Shown piece after piece: positions 36,801 to 45,449 of a stretch of 64,000 bases of DNA (positions within the stretch are counted from its first letter, which is position 1; every line of letters begins with the position of its first letter). This DNA is from Riemerella anatipestifer. GTDB taxonomy: Bacteria; Bacteroidota; Bacteroidia; Flavobacteriales; Weeksellaceae. A program made the position numbers and the translations under genes. The notes under the pieces were generated by a model. It did no database searches. It worked only from the letters and a program-made list of their open reading frames with translations, and was not told the origin of the DNA. Location of the stretch: contig NZ_CP073239.1 in the NCBI RefSeq assembly GCF_009670965.2, positions 1,922,001 to 1,986,000 on the forward strand, written 5' to 3'.

Positions 36801-37510
36801 TTTCTATGAAGCCATTGGTTAATCTTAACCACACTGCTTTGCAAGAGAGTATCAAAGCGTGGGCTAAGGAGATAGACCAATCTCAGATTTTGGCTTTTTC
36901 GGGTGGTTTCTCTGCTGGAGACGAACCAGATGGCTCTGCCAAATTCATCGTAAATGTGCTTAAGAATGATATAATGTGTGAGGCTGTACACCGACTTTTG
37001 GAAAGAGATGGTATGATTATCGGTATCTGTAATGGCTTCCAAGCATTGGTAAAATCGGGTCTATTACCTTATGGTGAGATTAGAGATTTAGACCAAAATT
37101 CCCCTACTTTGGCTCATAACAGTATCGGCAGACATATTTCTCAAATGGTAAATGTGAAGGTGGTTAATGAGGATAGCCCTTGGCTTAAAGGTATGAAAGG
37201 GGAGATTTATACCATTCCTATTTCCCACGGAGAGGGACGATTTATGGCATCAGAAGAAGTGATTACTCAATTATACAAGAATGGACAAATTGCGACACAA
37301 TATGTAGATTTAGACGGAGCTATTGCTCACGGTATGCCATACAATCCTAACAATTCTCTATTTGCGATTGAGGGTATTACCAGCCCTTGCGGTAAGATAT
37401 TCGGTAGAATGGGACACCCTGAACGCTATGCAGAAGGATTGATGAAGAATATCCCAACGGCAAACTATCATAATATATTTAAGAACGGGGTTTCTTATTT
37501 CAGAGATTAA
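33806..37510 (+). CDS. purL: Phosphoribosylformylglycinamidine synthase (single-chain)
   Basis: The 1234-residue enzyme converts FGAR to FGAM in purine synthesis with glutamine as ammonia donor. It is the large single-chain type (as in E. coli PurL, about 1295 residues), not the split PurS/Q/L. Domains: N-terminal PurS-like (about 1-170), linker, two AIRS-type ATP-binding halves (D-H-C-R-H-T, N-E-T-H-N-H-P-T-E-I-E-P-F-G-G-A) and a C-terminal class I glutaminase with Cys in G-I-C-N-G-F-Q and His/Glu in P-I-S-H-G-E-G-R-F. It leads the purL-purC-purF operon; purC starts 48 bases downstream. Confidence 0.97.
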   Translation: MSKRIYIEKRGIFDVESPKIFDEIKNILPHIKQVKVYNIYDVFGLNDTDFDKVVYNVFADPVTDVLHYENPAKSSSFAMEFLPGQYDQRADSAQQCIVLLTENTQAKVRSGKLVEIEGINKEGLQKVKDLLINRVESQEKDLSKLEIPEEETPKDVVIYHDFITLNESQLKEFYTEQNFAFGLDDLAYIQDYFKSEQRNPTETELKVLDTYWSDHCRHTTFETELKDIRFEGQFKATLEHIFKDYLEKRAFLGREAKPVSLMDLATVCAKYFHKTGKLDNLVVSDEINACTIKIDAEFDGKKEPWYLLFKNETHNHPTEIEPFGGASTCLGGAIRDPLSGRSFVYQAMRLSGAADVLEPMENTLKGKLPQRTITKQAANGYSSYGNQIGLATTQVSEIYHEGYRAKRMEVGFVVGAVPVDWVKREQPKAGDLVIILGGATGRDGVGGATGSSKEQDETSIHALSTEVQKGNAVEERKIQRLFRNPEVTKLIKKSNDFGAGGVSVAIGEIAESLEVNLDVLPLKYEGLNGTELAISESQERMAVVIDANDKDKFISFCKTENILAVEVAKVTDSGRMQMFWRGEKIVDLSRAFLDTNGCSKTQKALVNHLQEVQAERLEFNETNFKKLLADKNVASQKGLLEMFDSSVGATTVAMPLGGKHQLTPMEGSVQTLPIMEAKDIETVSLASWGFDAAISGQNSMVGAANAVVESVAKIVAMGGDFRKIRLSFQEYFEKLGQNPDKWGKPLASLLGAYHAQMNFELAAIGGKDSMSGTYQDINVPPTLISFACADGQKSNIISPEFKKAGNLIYHFYHQSQETEEAKGLPNYNDLKEIYTYIFSQIKDKKIVSVKTIKEGGIAVGLAKMAFGNGLGAIVNTNDTALLEKNIGGLLIESTEPLSHQLLQKIGEVSNDKKLVINNDSFDIDDLKKVYCQTFETLFPTKEKQKIELELDTELNSIEPRTIIIKKHHITKPKVFTPVFPGTNCEYETLNAFRKEGAEVSMKPLVNLNHTALQESIKAWAKEIDQSQILAFSGGFSAGDEPDGSAKFIVNVLKNDIMCEAVHRLLERDGMIIGICNGFQALVKSGLLPYGEIRDLDQNSPTLAHNSIGRHISQMVNVKVVNEDSPWLKGMKGEIYTIPISHGEGRFMASEEVITQLYKNGQIATQYVDLDGAIAHGMPYNPNNSLFAIEGITSPCGKIFGRMGHPERYAEGLMKNIPTANYHNIFKNGVSYFRD

Positions 37511-37558
37511 ATTGAGTGAATGTTTTAGAAAAATAATAAATAAATAAAAAGTATAAAA

Positions 37559-38278
37559 ATGAGTCAAAAAGGAGCTATGCTTTACGAAGGTAAGGCGAAA
37601 CAGGTATTCGCTACGGATAAAGCAGAAGAGGTGATTGTTCGTTTTAAAGATGATGCTACAGCATTTAATGCTCAAAAAAAAGGACAAGTAGATAAGAAAG
37701 GGCAAATGAATAACGCCATTACAACGCTTATTTTTCAATATCTTAATGAGAAGGGAATTCCTACCCATTTTATTAAACAACTAGACGACAGAGAGCAGTT
37801 GGTGAAAAAAGTGGATATTATTCCGTTGGAAATGGTAGTGAGAAACTATTCTGCGGGAAGTATGGCACAGCGTTTAGGTATGGAAGAAGGTATCAAATCT
37901 CCTATTACTATTTTTGATATTTGCTATAAAAAAGATGAGTTGGGAGACCCACTAATCAACGATTATCACGCCATATTTCTAGGAGCTGCTACGAGAGAAG
38001 AACTAGACGAGATGTATTCCTTAACGGATAAAATCAACCAAATTCTAATTGAGTTATTTGATAAAATGAATATCATCTTAGTGGATTTCAAAATAGAGCT
38101 TGGTAAAACATCGGACGGACAAATCATTTTAGCTGATGAAATTTCTCCTGATACTTGCCGACTTTGGGATAAAGATACAATGAAAAAACTGGATAAAGAC
38201 CGTTTTAGAAGGGATTTAGGTGGTGTTACAGAGGCATACGAGGAAATTTACGAAAGACTAAAAAAAGTGTTAGCATAA
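37559..38278 (+). CDS. purC: SAICAR synthetase
   Basis: PurC (239 residues) joins aspartate to CAIR in an ATP-dependent step. Motifs [26 protein letters not shown] and [13 protein letters not shown] are intact. It is cotranscribed with purL and purF; purF begins 28 bases later. Confidence 0.98.
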   Translation: MSQKGAMLYEGKAKQVFATDKAEEVIVRFKDDATAFNAQKKGQVDKKGQMNNAITTLIFQYLNEKGIPTHFIKQLDDREQLVKKVDIIPLEMVVRNYSAGSMAQRLGMEEGIKSPITIFDICYKKDELGDPLINDYHAIFLGAATREELDEMYSLTDKINQILIELFDKMNIILVDFKIELGKTSDGQIILADEISPDTCRLWDKDTMKKLDKDRFRRDLGGVTEAYEEIYERLKKVLA

Positions 38279-38306
38279 CTAACCCATATTTAGGATATAT
38301 TAACTA

Positions 38307-39782
38307 ATGAAAAACTTAACTGAACATAAGGAAACTTATCTAAAGCAGTTTCAACATCGTCCGTATGGGAGAAATCTGTTGAGAACGAAACAAGAAGAGG
38401 CTTTAGACGCTCCACAAGAAGAGTGTGGTATCTTTGGACTGTATTCGGAAGAAAATTTGGATACCTTTTCATTGTCTCAATTTGGGCTTTTTGCTCTTCA
38501 GCACAGAGGTCAAGAGGCTTGTGGTATTTCTGTAAGTAACAGCGGAAAAATCATCAATATTAAAGATGAAGGGCTTGTTTTAGATGTCTATAAAGAAATT
38601 AAAGACCCCGAAGATTTTATGGGGAATGCCGTAATAGGGCATACCAGATATACCACTGCTGGGGATAAGAAAAAATACAACTATCAGCCGTTTTTCGCTA
38701 AAAATGAGTACGACCAAATTATCCTATCCATAGCTCATAATGGCAACCTAACCAATGCTATGGAACTAAAGCAAGAGTTAGAAGCAGAGGGGGTGGTTTT
38801 TAGAGCAACTTCCGACTCTGAAGTTATCCTAAGACTTATCCAAAAGAACTTAGATTTAGGGCTTCGTGGAGCAATAAAGGTAACGATGGAGAAGATAAAA
38901 GGAGCTTACTCTGTGGTGGGTATGACCCGAAACAAATTCTTTGCTTTTAGAGATTTTAACGGCATTCGTCCGTTGGTACTAGGGGAGATGAAAGAAGGGA
39001 ATACCTATGTAGTTGCTTCTGAAAGTTGTGCTTTAGACGCTGTGGGAGCTACCTATGTAAGAGATATTAAACCTGGAGAAATCATCTACATAGGTGAAAA
39101 CGAAGAAGGGCTAAAATCTTACATGGTAAAAAATGATTGCGAAAGAAATATTTGCTCTTTCGAGTACATCTATTTTGCACGACCAGACTCCGAGATGGAG
39201 CAAATAAATGTACACGAAATTAGAGAAAAATCTGGGGAGAAAATTTGGGAACAAGCTCCTGTAGAAGCTGATATTGTTATAGGGGTTCCTGATTCTGGAG
39301 TACCAGCAGCTATTGGGTTTTCCAAAGCATCAGGTATTCCGTTTCGTCCTGTTTTAATTAAAAATAGATATATTGGTCGTTCTTTTATCGTGCCTACACA
39401 AGAGATGAGAGAGCGAATAGTGAATTTAAAACTTAACCCTATTATTTCCGAAATTAAAGGGAAACGAGTAGTAATTATAGACGACTCTATTGTAAGAGGG
39501 ACAACTTCCAAACGATTGGTGAAGATTTTAAAAGATGCTGGAGTTAAAGAAATTCACTTCAGAAGTGTATCTCCGCCTATTATTGCACCATGCTATTTGG
39601 GGATAGATACACCCACGAAAGATGATTTAATCTCTGCCAATATGAGTTTAGAAGAACTAAGAAATTATTTAGGAGTGGATACTCTAGAGTTCTTAAGCTT
39701 AGAAAATCTTAAAGCTATTTTAGGCTCGGACAAGCATTGTTTCGGTTGCTTTACAGAGCGTTATCCTGTGGCTAAAGATTGA
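38307..39782 (+). CDS. purF: Amidophosphoribosyltransferase with long N-terminal propeptide and Fe-S ligands
   Basis: PurF (491 residues) makes phosphoribosylamine from PRPP and glutamine, the first committed purine step. The catalytic Cys is residue 40 in E-E-C-G-I-F-G, so a 39-residue segment precedes it; in B. subtilis the processed propeptide has 11 residues. PRPP loop V-V-I-I-D-D-S-I-V-R-G-T-T-S is present. Four cysteines (N-I-C-S-F-E-Y, A-P-C-Y-L-G and H-C-F-G-C-F) match the [4Fe-4S] ligands of the B. subtilis-type enzyme, suggesting oxygen-sensitive turnover. The ATG at 38307 is the only plausible start. A hairpin terminator follows. Confidence 0.96.
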   Translation: MKNLTEHKETYLKQFQHRPYGRNLLRTKQEEALDAPQEECGIFGLYSEENLDTFSLSQFGLFALQHRGQEACGISVSNSGKIINIKDEGLVLDVYKEIKDPEDFMGNAVIGHTRYTTAGDKKKYNYQPFFAKNEYDQIILSIAHNGNLTNAMELKQELEAEGVVFRATSDSEVILRLIQKNLDLGLRGAIKVTMEKIKGAYSVVGMTRNKFFAFRDFNGIRPLVLGEMKEGNTYVVASESCALDAVGATYVRDIKPGEIIYIGENEEGLKSYMVKNDCERNICSFEYIYFARPDSEMEQINVHEIREKSGEKIWEQAPVEADIVIGVPDSGVPAAIGFSKASGIPFRPVLIKNRYIGRSFIVPTQEMRERIVNLKLNPIISEIKGKRVVIIDDSIVRGTTSKRLVKILKDAGVKEIHFRSVSPPIIAPCYLGIDTPTKDDLISANMSLEELRNYLGVDTLEFLSLENLKAILGSDKHCFGCFTERYPVAKD

Positions 39783-39826
39783 ATTTCCTAATATAGTTAC
39801 GGATATATAAAAACTCCACATATACA

Positions 39827-39881
39827 TTAAGGAGCTATGAATAAAAAATCAAAAATGTTTTATTTCTTAAGCTCCTTTTTT
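39827..39881 (+). terminator. Intrinsic terminator of the purLCF operon
   Basis: The outer stem AAGGAGCT (39829-39836) pairs with AGCTCCTT (39870-39877), an inner stem AATAAAA/TTTTATT extends it, and T-run 39876-39881 follows. It begins about 45 bases after the purF stop. Confidence 0.75.
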
Positions 39882-39987
39882 GATGTAAAAAATTGTGAAT
39901 TGAGGTTTGGAAATATAAAATTTTAGACTTTTGGAATAGTAAAATCAAAAAATATATAAATTCATTAGGAATTTATGATTGATAAAA

Positions 39988-40159
39988 TGTAAAAGGGAAA
40001 AAACAGTAATTACAGGGGAGAAAAACCTAATTGTAATTGGTAGAAATACAATCGCAAGTAGAAAAAATGCAAATGTAAAGGGGTAAAACAGAATTACAGG
40101 TAGAAAAAACCTAACTGTAAAAGATAAAAATGAAAAAACGCAAATGCAAAAGGGTAAAA
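39988..40159. repeat. Degenerate tandem repeat with hairpins between purF and mcrC
   Basis: The 379-base gap between purF and mcrC holds about 2.2 imperfect copies of a 71-85 bp unit. Copies start at about 39988, 40073 and 40144 (partial) with ATGYAAA-type sequence plus GGGTAAAA or GGGAAAA, then TTACAGG-AGAAAAA-CCTAA-TGTAA. Each full copy contains the palindromic element TTACAG...CTGTAA or a near variant. No gene lies here. Copies are too diverged and irregular for a CRISPR array. Confidence 0.55.
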
Positions 40160-40161
40160 TA

Positions 40162-41490
40162 CTAGATATAAGGCAAATCTATTTCTATTAAATACATATC
40201 TTTATATGCATTTATTTTTTTTGTTTCCTTGCTTCCTATAGATATAATTTTGTCTTTTTTTTCTACTATTGAAACTTCCTCTAAATTATCTGCCGCTATG
40301 TGATACGGAGGAGTATTGGGATAAATTATATAAGCAGGAATAATTTTATTATCTTCAACATTAAGCTCTCTGTAAATTTTCTCCAATCTTGCATACCCCG
40401 AGAGTTGTCTAATATCCTCCTTACTTGGGTTGCTATTATTATAGCGAGGTTTATATTTAGCATCAACAACCGCTTTCAAACCATTTGAATTTATGAGGAA
40501 ATCTAACTCCTGATAATTTGCCTTATAATGATAAATTACCTCTCCTCTTTCAGGGAATTGCTCCCTTAATTTCTTGAAAACATACAACTCAAACAATTTA
40601 CTCATATCAATCCAGTGAGGTGGATATTTACATTTTTTATGAGAGGTATTCTCGTAAGAATGATGAGTAAGTTTTAAAATTTGATTACCAAGACTATATA
40701 CTGTATTGTATATTTTATAGAACACATTATCTTCTCTCTTTTTAAATTCTGAAAACGTTTTATCTTCAACTGTATTGAAAACAGCCAAATTATAATTCAG
40801 AATATTTTTCAGTTTATCTTTTAATTTATCATTCTGATAATTGGAAATATACGATTTTACAAATTTAAGAACATATTTTATAAATTGATTTCCCTCTGTA
40901 TTAATTCCAAATTCTTGATAAGAACAAACTGTATAAGTGAACCGCTGTTTTAGAGCATTTCTTTTAACTTGTTCACTTACTAAAATCTTACCTTTTATAC
41001 GATTTCTTAGACTCTCTTTTTGATTATAATAAGACTTTTTTAGTCCCATTCTCACAATTTGTTTGGTAGTCATCAAAAATTGAATGACTAAAAAGAGTGT
41101 CAATGGTACTAATGTATCTGTTTCTATTTCTATCCATTTTTCTTCAAAATAGATTTCTGTAAGCCCTTCCAAATGATTAAAATTCTCAGGTTCAGTAAGA
41201 GCTTCCATCAACATTCCCAAAACATCTAATTTTTGCTCTTCATTATTAACTTTTGGACTAATTAGTAATGTTTTTCCCCATTCTTTAATTTTACACAAAC
41301 CTATGTAATAAGAAGTTTCTAAAAAATATTTTTCAGAATTCCAATCCACCCGAAAACATAATGCATTATTACGCTTAAAATAAATTGCTTGCGGAATAGA
41401 CAAGTCTCCCGAAAGTGCTATTCTTTCTAGCAACTCTTGCTTCGTAAAGCTTTCTTTATAATGGTGGTGTTCCGTCAATTTCAGCATCAC
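40162..41490 (-). CDS. mcrC: McrC-type nuclease subunit of a type IV restriction system
   Basis: This 442-residue protein is the partner of the McrB-type GTPase upstream. It has the McrC layout: an N-terminal beta region, a central helical region that binds McrB, and a C-terminal PD-(D/E)xK nuclease. The nuclease motif is E-L-D330-F-L-I...V-V-D343-A-K345; the 13-residue and 2-residue spacing equals that of E. coli McrC (Asp244, Asp257, Lys259). With McrB it would cleave DNA carrying modified cytosines; the modification recognised is decided by McrB. Its start overlaps the end of mcrB by 35 bases, so translation is coupled. Catalytic residues are intact. Confidence 0.93.
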   Translation of the reverse strand: MMLKLTEHHHYKESFTKQELLERIALSGDLSIPQAIYFKRNNALCFRVDWNSEKYFLETSYYIGLCKIKEWGKTLLISPKVNNEEQKLDVLGMLMEALTEPENFNHLEGLTEIYFEEKWIEIETDTLVPLTLFLVIQFLMTTKQIVRMGLKKSYYNQKESLRNRIKGKILVSEQVKRNALKQRFTYTVCSYQEFGINTEGNQFIKYVLKFVKSYISNYQNDKLKDKLKNILNYNLAVFNTVEDKTFSEFKKREDNVFYKIYNTVYSLGNQILKLTHHSYENTSHKKCKYPPHWIDMSKLFELYVFKKLREQFPERGEVIYHYKANYQELDFLINSNGLKAVVDAKYKPRYNNSNPSKEDIRQLSGYARLEKIYRELNVEDNKIIPAYIIYPNTPPYHIAADNLEEVSIVEKKDKIISIGSKETKKINAYKDMYLIEIDLPYI

Positions 41491-43579
41491 TTTCTTGCGT
41501 GATTTTGTTAGATACTTTTAGCTCTTCAATTTTTAATTTAGCTTCTTCCGTTAAAATTCCATCTCTAACATATTCTCTTAAAATGGGTTTTATTTCGTAT
41601 TCCAAACGAGTATCCATAGAAACTCCTTCATCAGATTTATCAATAAAATATGAATGTCCTATTTGAACTTGCTCTTTCGTAAATTCATTAGATAAATAAT
41701 GGTCAAATAATGCAGCTACCTCGCTAAACAGTATTTCATCAAATTTAGTTTCACCATTGTCTAAAACTTTAGGCAATACATCTACAAATGCAAACCGCCT
41801 TCTAATAGCATAATCTATTTGAGAAACACTACGGTCAGCAGTATTCATCGTTCCAATGATATAAAGATTTGGCGGTAAAGTAATTTTATGACTTCCTTCA
41901 ACTTCATACATACTATCCACCGCTTCACCACGGTATTCCAATGCATAGATTAACTCACCTAGTACCGACGAAAGATTGGCACGGTTAATTTCATCTATTA
42001 CAAGAATATAATCTTTTTGGGGAATATTGATGGTTTCGGCATTTTCTATTGTTAAATTATTTTCCTTCAAATAATTATTAAACAAATTAACTACTCTGAT
42101 GTAATAGCTTGAGTGCCACCTTGCTAATCCTGATAAATTTTCGTTATTCTTAACATCTTGCCGAGTAGTATTATTATCTAAAAAGGCTTGTTTTATATCT
42201 TTAAAAAGCATTCTATTGCCATTTTCTAACCAGCCTACATTTCCCTTGTATCTAAAAGCATCTTCATCTATTGAAATAATGGAAACGTTTGGAGTCAAGT
42301 AAAGGTTTTTCTCAACTTGTTCTGATATAGAGTCAACAAATTGTTCAAAATATTGGTCTAACTTTATTTCTTTAGAAACCTCATGTACGGGTCGTCTACT
42401 TTTGTTGTAATTATCCAAAGCTTCCTTTGCCAACTTTCCCAAAACTTTATTTACGGCTTTATAGGAAATTGAGCTATTTTGCCCTTCCGCTACAATCCCT
42501 CTTACAAAATCTTCATAAGTATAGCTCGGGTGAAATTGAACAATTTTAAATTGCTCGTGATGGTTTAAATCTTCTATATCTTCAACCTCCAATATTTCCT
42601 TTGCCATAAGTTTGGCTTGTCTGGTTTTTCCCGTACCTGGAGGTCCCTGTAAAATGATTTGTTTTTTGTATTTGAGAAGATTTATTATATTTTTTGTATA
42701 GTTATGTTCTTCCATATTATTTTTTTCAATCATTTGAACTGACTCAAATATTTCTTCATAAACTTTACATTGTTTAAACCTCATATCATAATACATTTCC
42801 AATAAATTTACCCCATCTATAGAAAATCTCCCATTATCTAGTGGTTCTGTTTTTAACTCTTTTCCAAACAAAATAAATTGTCCTTCTTTTATATTTTTTA
42901 AGTCATTAATATTACAATCAAATAATTTGTAATCATCTAATTGATTTTCTATTTTTTCTATTTTACTTATAAAAGGGGATATGAATTTTGAAATATTTTT
43001 CACAGGATTGAGATTATTTATTGACTTTTGGGCGTTAAAACCTAACCCATATCTAATACAACTCCTTTCCTCATTTATATGTATATGATATTGTAACTCT
43101 TTTTCACTCCCTTTATTGATGGTCCAATAATTATCCCTTACATTTCCAAATATCTCACTTAAGGAGGCTTTCCTCAAATTACCATTAAATTGTATTCTTT
43201 TTTCTTGAAAATCTTTAATAAATTCCCCTCCAAATAAATTATGTAATTCATCAACTAATCCTTGTAAGTTATCAAAATCAAATCTCTTATTATACTCTAA
43301 AAAAGAAACTAAATGGGTATTAATAATCGCTTTGGGAACGCCATTTCCAGTTTTTTTTGAATAAGAACTGAAAGGTTCTTTCTCTTGTTTTAAAAGATTT
43401 GTTATTTCTTCAGGATTCTCGATAGAAAAAGGGCTAACACTATAAGTCCTTTCAAATTCATTAATTAGTTGCTCTATTCTTCTATCAAAGTTTGATACAT
43501 TGAAATACTGTTTATAACTTGTTAAGTTCTTTATAAGAACGGTTAAGTAAAACTTTTTAAACTTTGAGAGCTTATCCAT
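41456..43579 (-). CDS. mcrB: McrB-type AAA+ GTPase with unassigned N-terminal sensor domain
   Basis: The 707-residue protein is the motor and specificity subunit of a type IV restriction pair. The AAA+ domain has Walker A GPPGTGKT (312-319), Walker B LVIDE (526-530) and the McrB signature MNTADRS (578-584), and is followed by an R-R-R-F motif. Residues 1-290 must carry target recognition; I do not recognise the fold there (a Y-H-I-H-I-N-E segment near 164-170 is notable) and cannot say which modified base is read. No clear promoter lies upstream; lysS ends only 27 bases upstream on the same strand, so read-through is likely. The C-terminus overlaps mcrC by 35 bases. Confidence 0.92.
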   Translation of the reverse strand: MDKLSKFKKFYLTVLIKNLTSYKQYFNVSNFDRRIEQLINEFERTYSVSPFSIENPEEITNLLKQEKEPFSSYSKKTGNGVPKAIINTHLVSFLEYNKRFDFDNLQGLVDELHNLFGGEFIKDFQEKRIQFNGNLRKASLSEIFGNVRDNYWTINKGSEKELQYHIHINEERSCIRYGLGFNAQKSINNLNPVKNISKFISPFISKIEKIENQLDDYKLFDCNINDLKNIKEGQFILFGKELKTEPLDNGRFSIDGVNLLEMYYDMRFKQCKVYEEIFESVQMIEKNNMEEHNYTKNIINLLKYKKQIILQGPPGTGKTRQAKLMAKEILEVEDIEDLNHHEQFKIVQFHPSYTYEDFVRGIVAEGQNSSISYKAVNKVLGKLAKEALDNYNKSRRPVHEVSKEIKLDQYFEQFVDSISEQVEKNLYLTPNVSIISIDEDAFRYKGNVGWLENGNRMLFKDIKQAFLDNNTTRQDVKNNENLSGLARWHSSYYIRVVNLFNNYLKENNLTIENAETINIPQKDYILVIDEINRANLSSVLGELIYALEYRGEAVDSMYEVEGSHKITLPPNLYIIGTMNTADRSVSQIDYAIRRRFAFVDVLPKVLDNGETKFDEILFSEVAALFDHYLSNEFTKEQVQIGHSYFIDKSDEGVSMDTRLEYEIKPILREYVRDGILTEEAKLKIEELKVSNKITQESDAEIDGTPPL

Positions 43580-43606
43580 ATTATGGCAACTTAAAGTATA
43601 TTTTAA

Positions 43607-45313
43607 TTAACTTACAACCAACTTAAAGTATTTATCATCACTCTCAGTTACTAGAGAAATTAAATTATTAGAAACTAATAGTTTAGAAGACTTATCCCAT
43701 TTCTTTCCACTTAAACCTGATTGTGTTTTTAAGTCCGCTATCAGCATTTTACCGTTGTTTTTATTAAGAATACCAAGGATAATTTCTTCGTTTTCTCCAA
43801 TCTCTACTTTAGGCTGAGTCTTTTCTGGTCTCATTTGAGGGAAGAATAGTACTTCCTGAATAGAAGCATTATTCGTCAAAAACATCACCAATCTATCCAT
43901 ACCAATACCCAAACCAGCGGTAGGTGGCATACCGTATTCTAAAGCTCTTAGAAAATCTTGGTCAATAAACATCGCTTCGTCATCACCCTTTTCTGAAAGT
44001 TTAAGCTGCTCTTCAAAGCGTTCTCTTTGGTCAATAGGGTCGTTAAGCTCAGAGTAAGCATTCGCAATTTCTTTTCCGCAAACCATCAATTCAAATCTTT
44101 CGGTTAAGCCCTCTTTGCTTCGGTGTTTTTTGGTCAGCGGCGACATTTCGATAGGGTAATCGGTAATGAAAGTCGGCTGAATGAAATTACCTTCGCACTT
44201 CTCTCCGAAAATTTCGTCAATGAGCTTGCCTTTCCCCATCGTGTCATCTACCTCTATACCGATAGACTTAGCAAAGGTTCTAAGTTCCTCTTCGGTTTTT
44301 CCTGTAATATCAAACCCTGTAAATTTCTGAATGGCTTCCGTCATAGAAATTCTTGGATAAGGAGCTTTCCAATTGATGGTATGTTCGCCAAATTGAGATT
44401 CAGGTTTCCCATTCACCGCAGTAGCGCAATGTTCCAACAGTCTTTCGGTAAAATCCATCATCCAGTTGTAATCCTTGTACGCCACATAAATCTCCATGGC
44501 TGTAAACTCAGGGTTGTGAGTTCTGTCCATACCTTCGTTACGGAAGTTTTTAGAGAATTCATACACGCCATCAAATCCGCCTACGATAAGCCTTTTAAGA
44601 TAAAGCTCGTTAGCAATTCTCATATATAATGGAATATCCAAGGCATTGTGATGCGTAATGAATGGTCTTGCTGAAGCTCCACCTGGAATAGCCTGTAAAA
44701 TAGGCGTTTCTACTTCAAAGTATCCAGCGTCATTAAAGAACCCACGCATTGCGTTAAACAATTTGGTTCTTTTTACAAAAATTTCTTTAACATGTGGGTT
44801 TACTGTAAGATCCACGTAACGCTGTCTATAACGAAGTTCAGGGTCGTTAAAAGCATCGTGTACCACACCATTTTCATCAGTTCTTGGTTGAGGAAGTGGA
44901 CGAAGAGTTTTGGTTAATAGAGTGAAATTTTTAACCATTACTGTCATTTCGCCCACTTGAGTTTTGAACAATTCTCCCTCTACGCCTATAATATCTCCAA
45001 TATCTAAAAGATGTTTATAAACTTCGTTATAAAGGGTTTTGTCTTCGTCAGGACAAATTTCATCTCTATTAAAATACACTTGTATTCTGCCTTCGCTATC
45101 TTGTAATTCGGCAAAAGAAGCTTTCCCTTGGATTCTTCTAGACATCAGCCTACCAGCGATTTTAACCTTGCTTCCTTCTTGAAAATTTTCTTTTATAGAT
45201 TGTGTGGTATGTGTAATAGCATATTCGTCTGCCGGAAAGGCATTTATGCCCATTTGAGAAAGTTTTTCTAACTTTTCTCTACGGATAATTTCTTGTTCTG
45301 ATAAATGCATCAT
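43607..45313 (-). CDS. lysS: Lysyl-tRNA synthetase (class II) with C-terminal extension
   Basis: LysRS (568 residues) charges tRNA-Lys. The N-terminal OB-fold and class II core are complete: motif 2 F-R-N-E-G-M-D, E-N-P-E-F-T-like segments, and the motif 3 G-I-G-M-D-R-L-V-M-F-L. Canonical bacterial enzymes stop soon after the F-F-P-Q-M-R-P segment at about residue 498. Here about 70 residues follow (I-G-E-N-E-E-I-I-L-G-I-L to F-K-L-V-V-S), resembling a small winged-helix-like domain. The promoter at 45336-45366 has both elements. Translation starts at MMHLSEQ. Confidence 0.95.
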   Translation of the reverse strand: MMHLSEQEIIRREKLEKLSQMGINAFPADEYAITHTTQSIKENFQEGSKVKIAGRLMSRRIQGKASFAELQDSEGRIQVYFNRDEICPDEDKTLYNEVYKHLLDIGDIIGVEGELFKTQVGEMTVMVKNFTLLTKTLRPLPQPRTDENGVVHDAFNDPELRYRQRYVDLTVNPHVKEIFVKRTKLFNAMRGFFNDAGYFEVETPILQAIPGGASARPFITHHNALDIPLYMRIANELYLKRLIVGGFDGVYEFSKNFRNEGMDRTHNPEFTAMEIYVAYKDYNWMMDFTERLLEHCATAVNGKPESQFGEHTINWKAPYPRISMTEAIQKFTGFDITGKTEEELRTFAKSIGIEVDDTMGKGKLIDEIFGEKCEGNFIQPTFITDYPIEMSPLTKKHRSKEGLTERFELMVCGKEIANAYSELNDPIDQRERFEEQLKLSEKGDDEAMFIDQDFLRALEYGMPPTAGLGIGMDRLVMFLTNNASIQEVLFFPQMRPEKTQPKVEIGENEEIILGILNKNNGKMLIADLKTQSGLSGKKWDKSSKLLVSNNLISLVTESDDKYFKLVVS

Positions 45314-45335
45314 TTTATTCTAAATTACGAGGCTA

Positions 45336-45366
45336 CAAAGTTAATAATTTAATATAGAGACACCAA
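45336..45366 (-). promoter_or_regulatory. lysS promoter
   Basis: Minus strand TTG (45364-45366), a 20-base spacer and TAACTTTG (45336-45343) lie 23 bases before the lysS start codon. It may also drive mcrBC. Confidence 0.62.
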
Positions 45367-45386
45367 AAACCTAAGATTGATATCAT

Positions 45387-45424
45387 AAAAAAACTCAAGG
45401 CTATATAGAAAACCTTGAGTTTTT
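45387..45424 (-). terminator. Intrinsic terminator of the di-heme peroxidase gene
   Basis: AACTCAAGG-type stem (arms 45390-45400 and 45413-45423) with a 12-nt loop is followed on the minus strand by T7 (A-run 45387-45393). It lies after the peroxidase gene and before the lysS promoter. Confidence 0.8.
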
Positions 45425-45449
45425 AAGTTAAAATATACTACAAAATACT

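Noticed and set aside
39988..40159. CRISPR-like array next to mcrBC
   Set aside because: Copies are too few and too diverged, with no unique spacers of constant length and no cas genes nearby.
43580..43606. A dedicated mcrBC promoter in the lysS-mcrB gap
   Set aside because: The 27-base gap is too short to hold a full promoter of the local consensus, and none is visible at the lysS 3' end.
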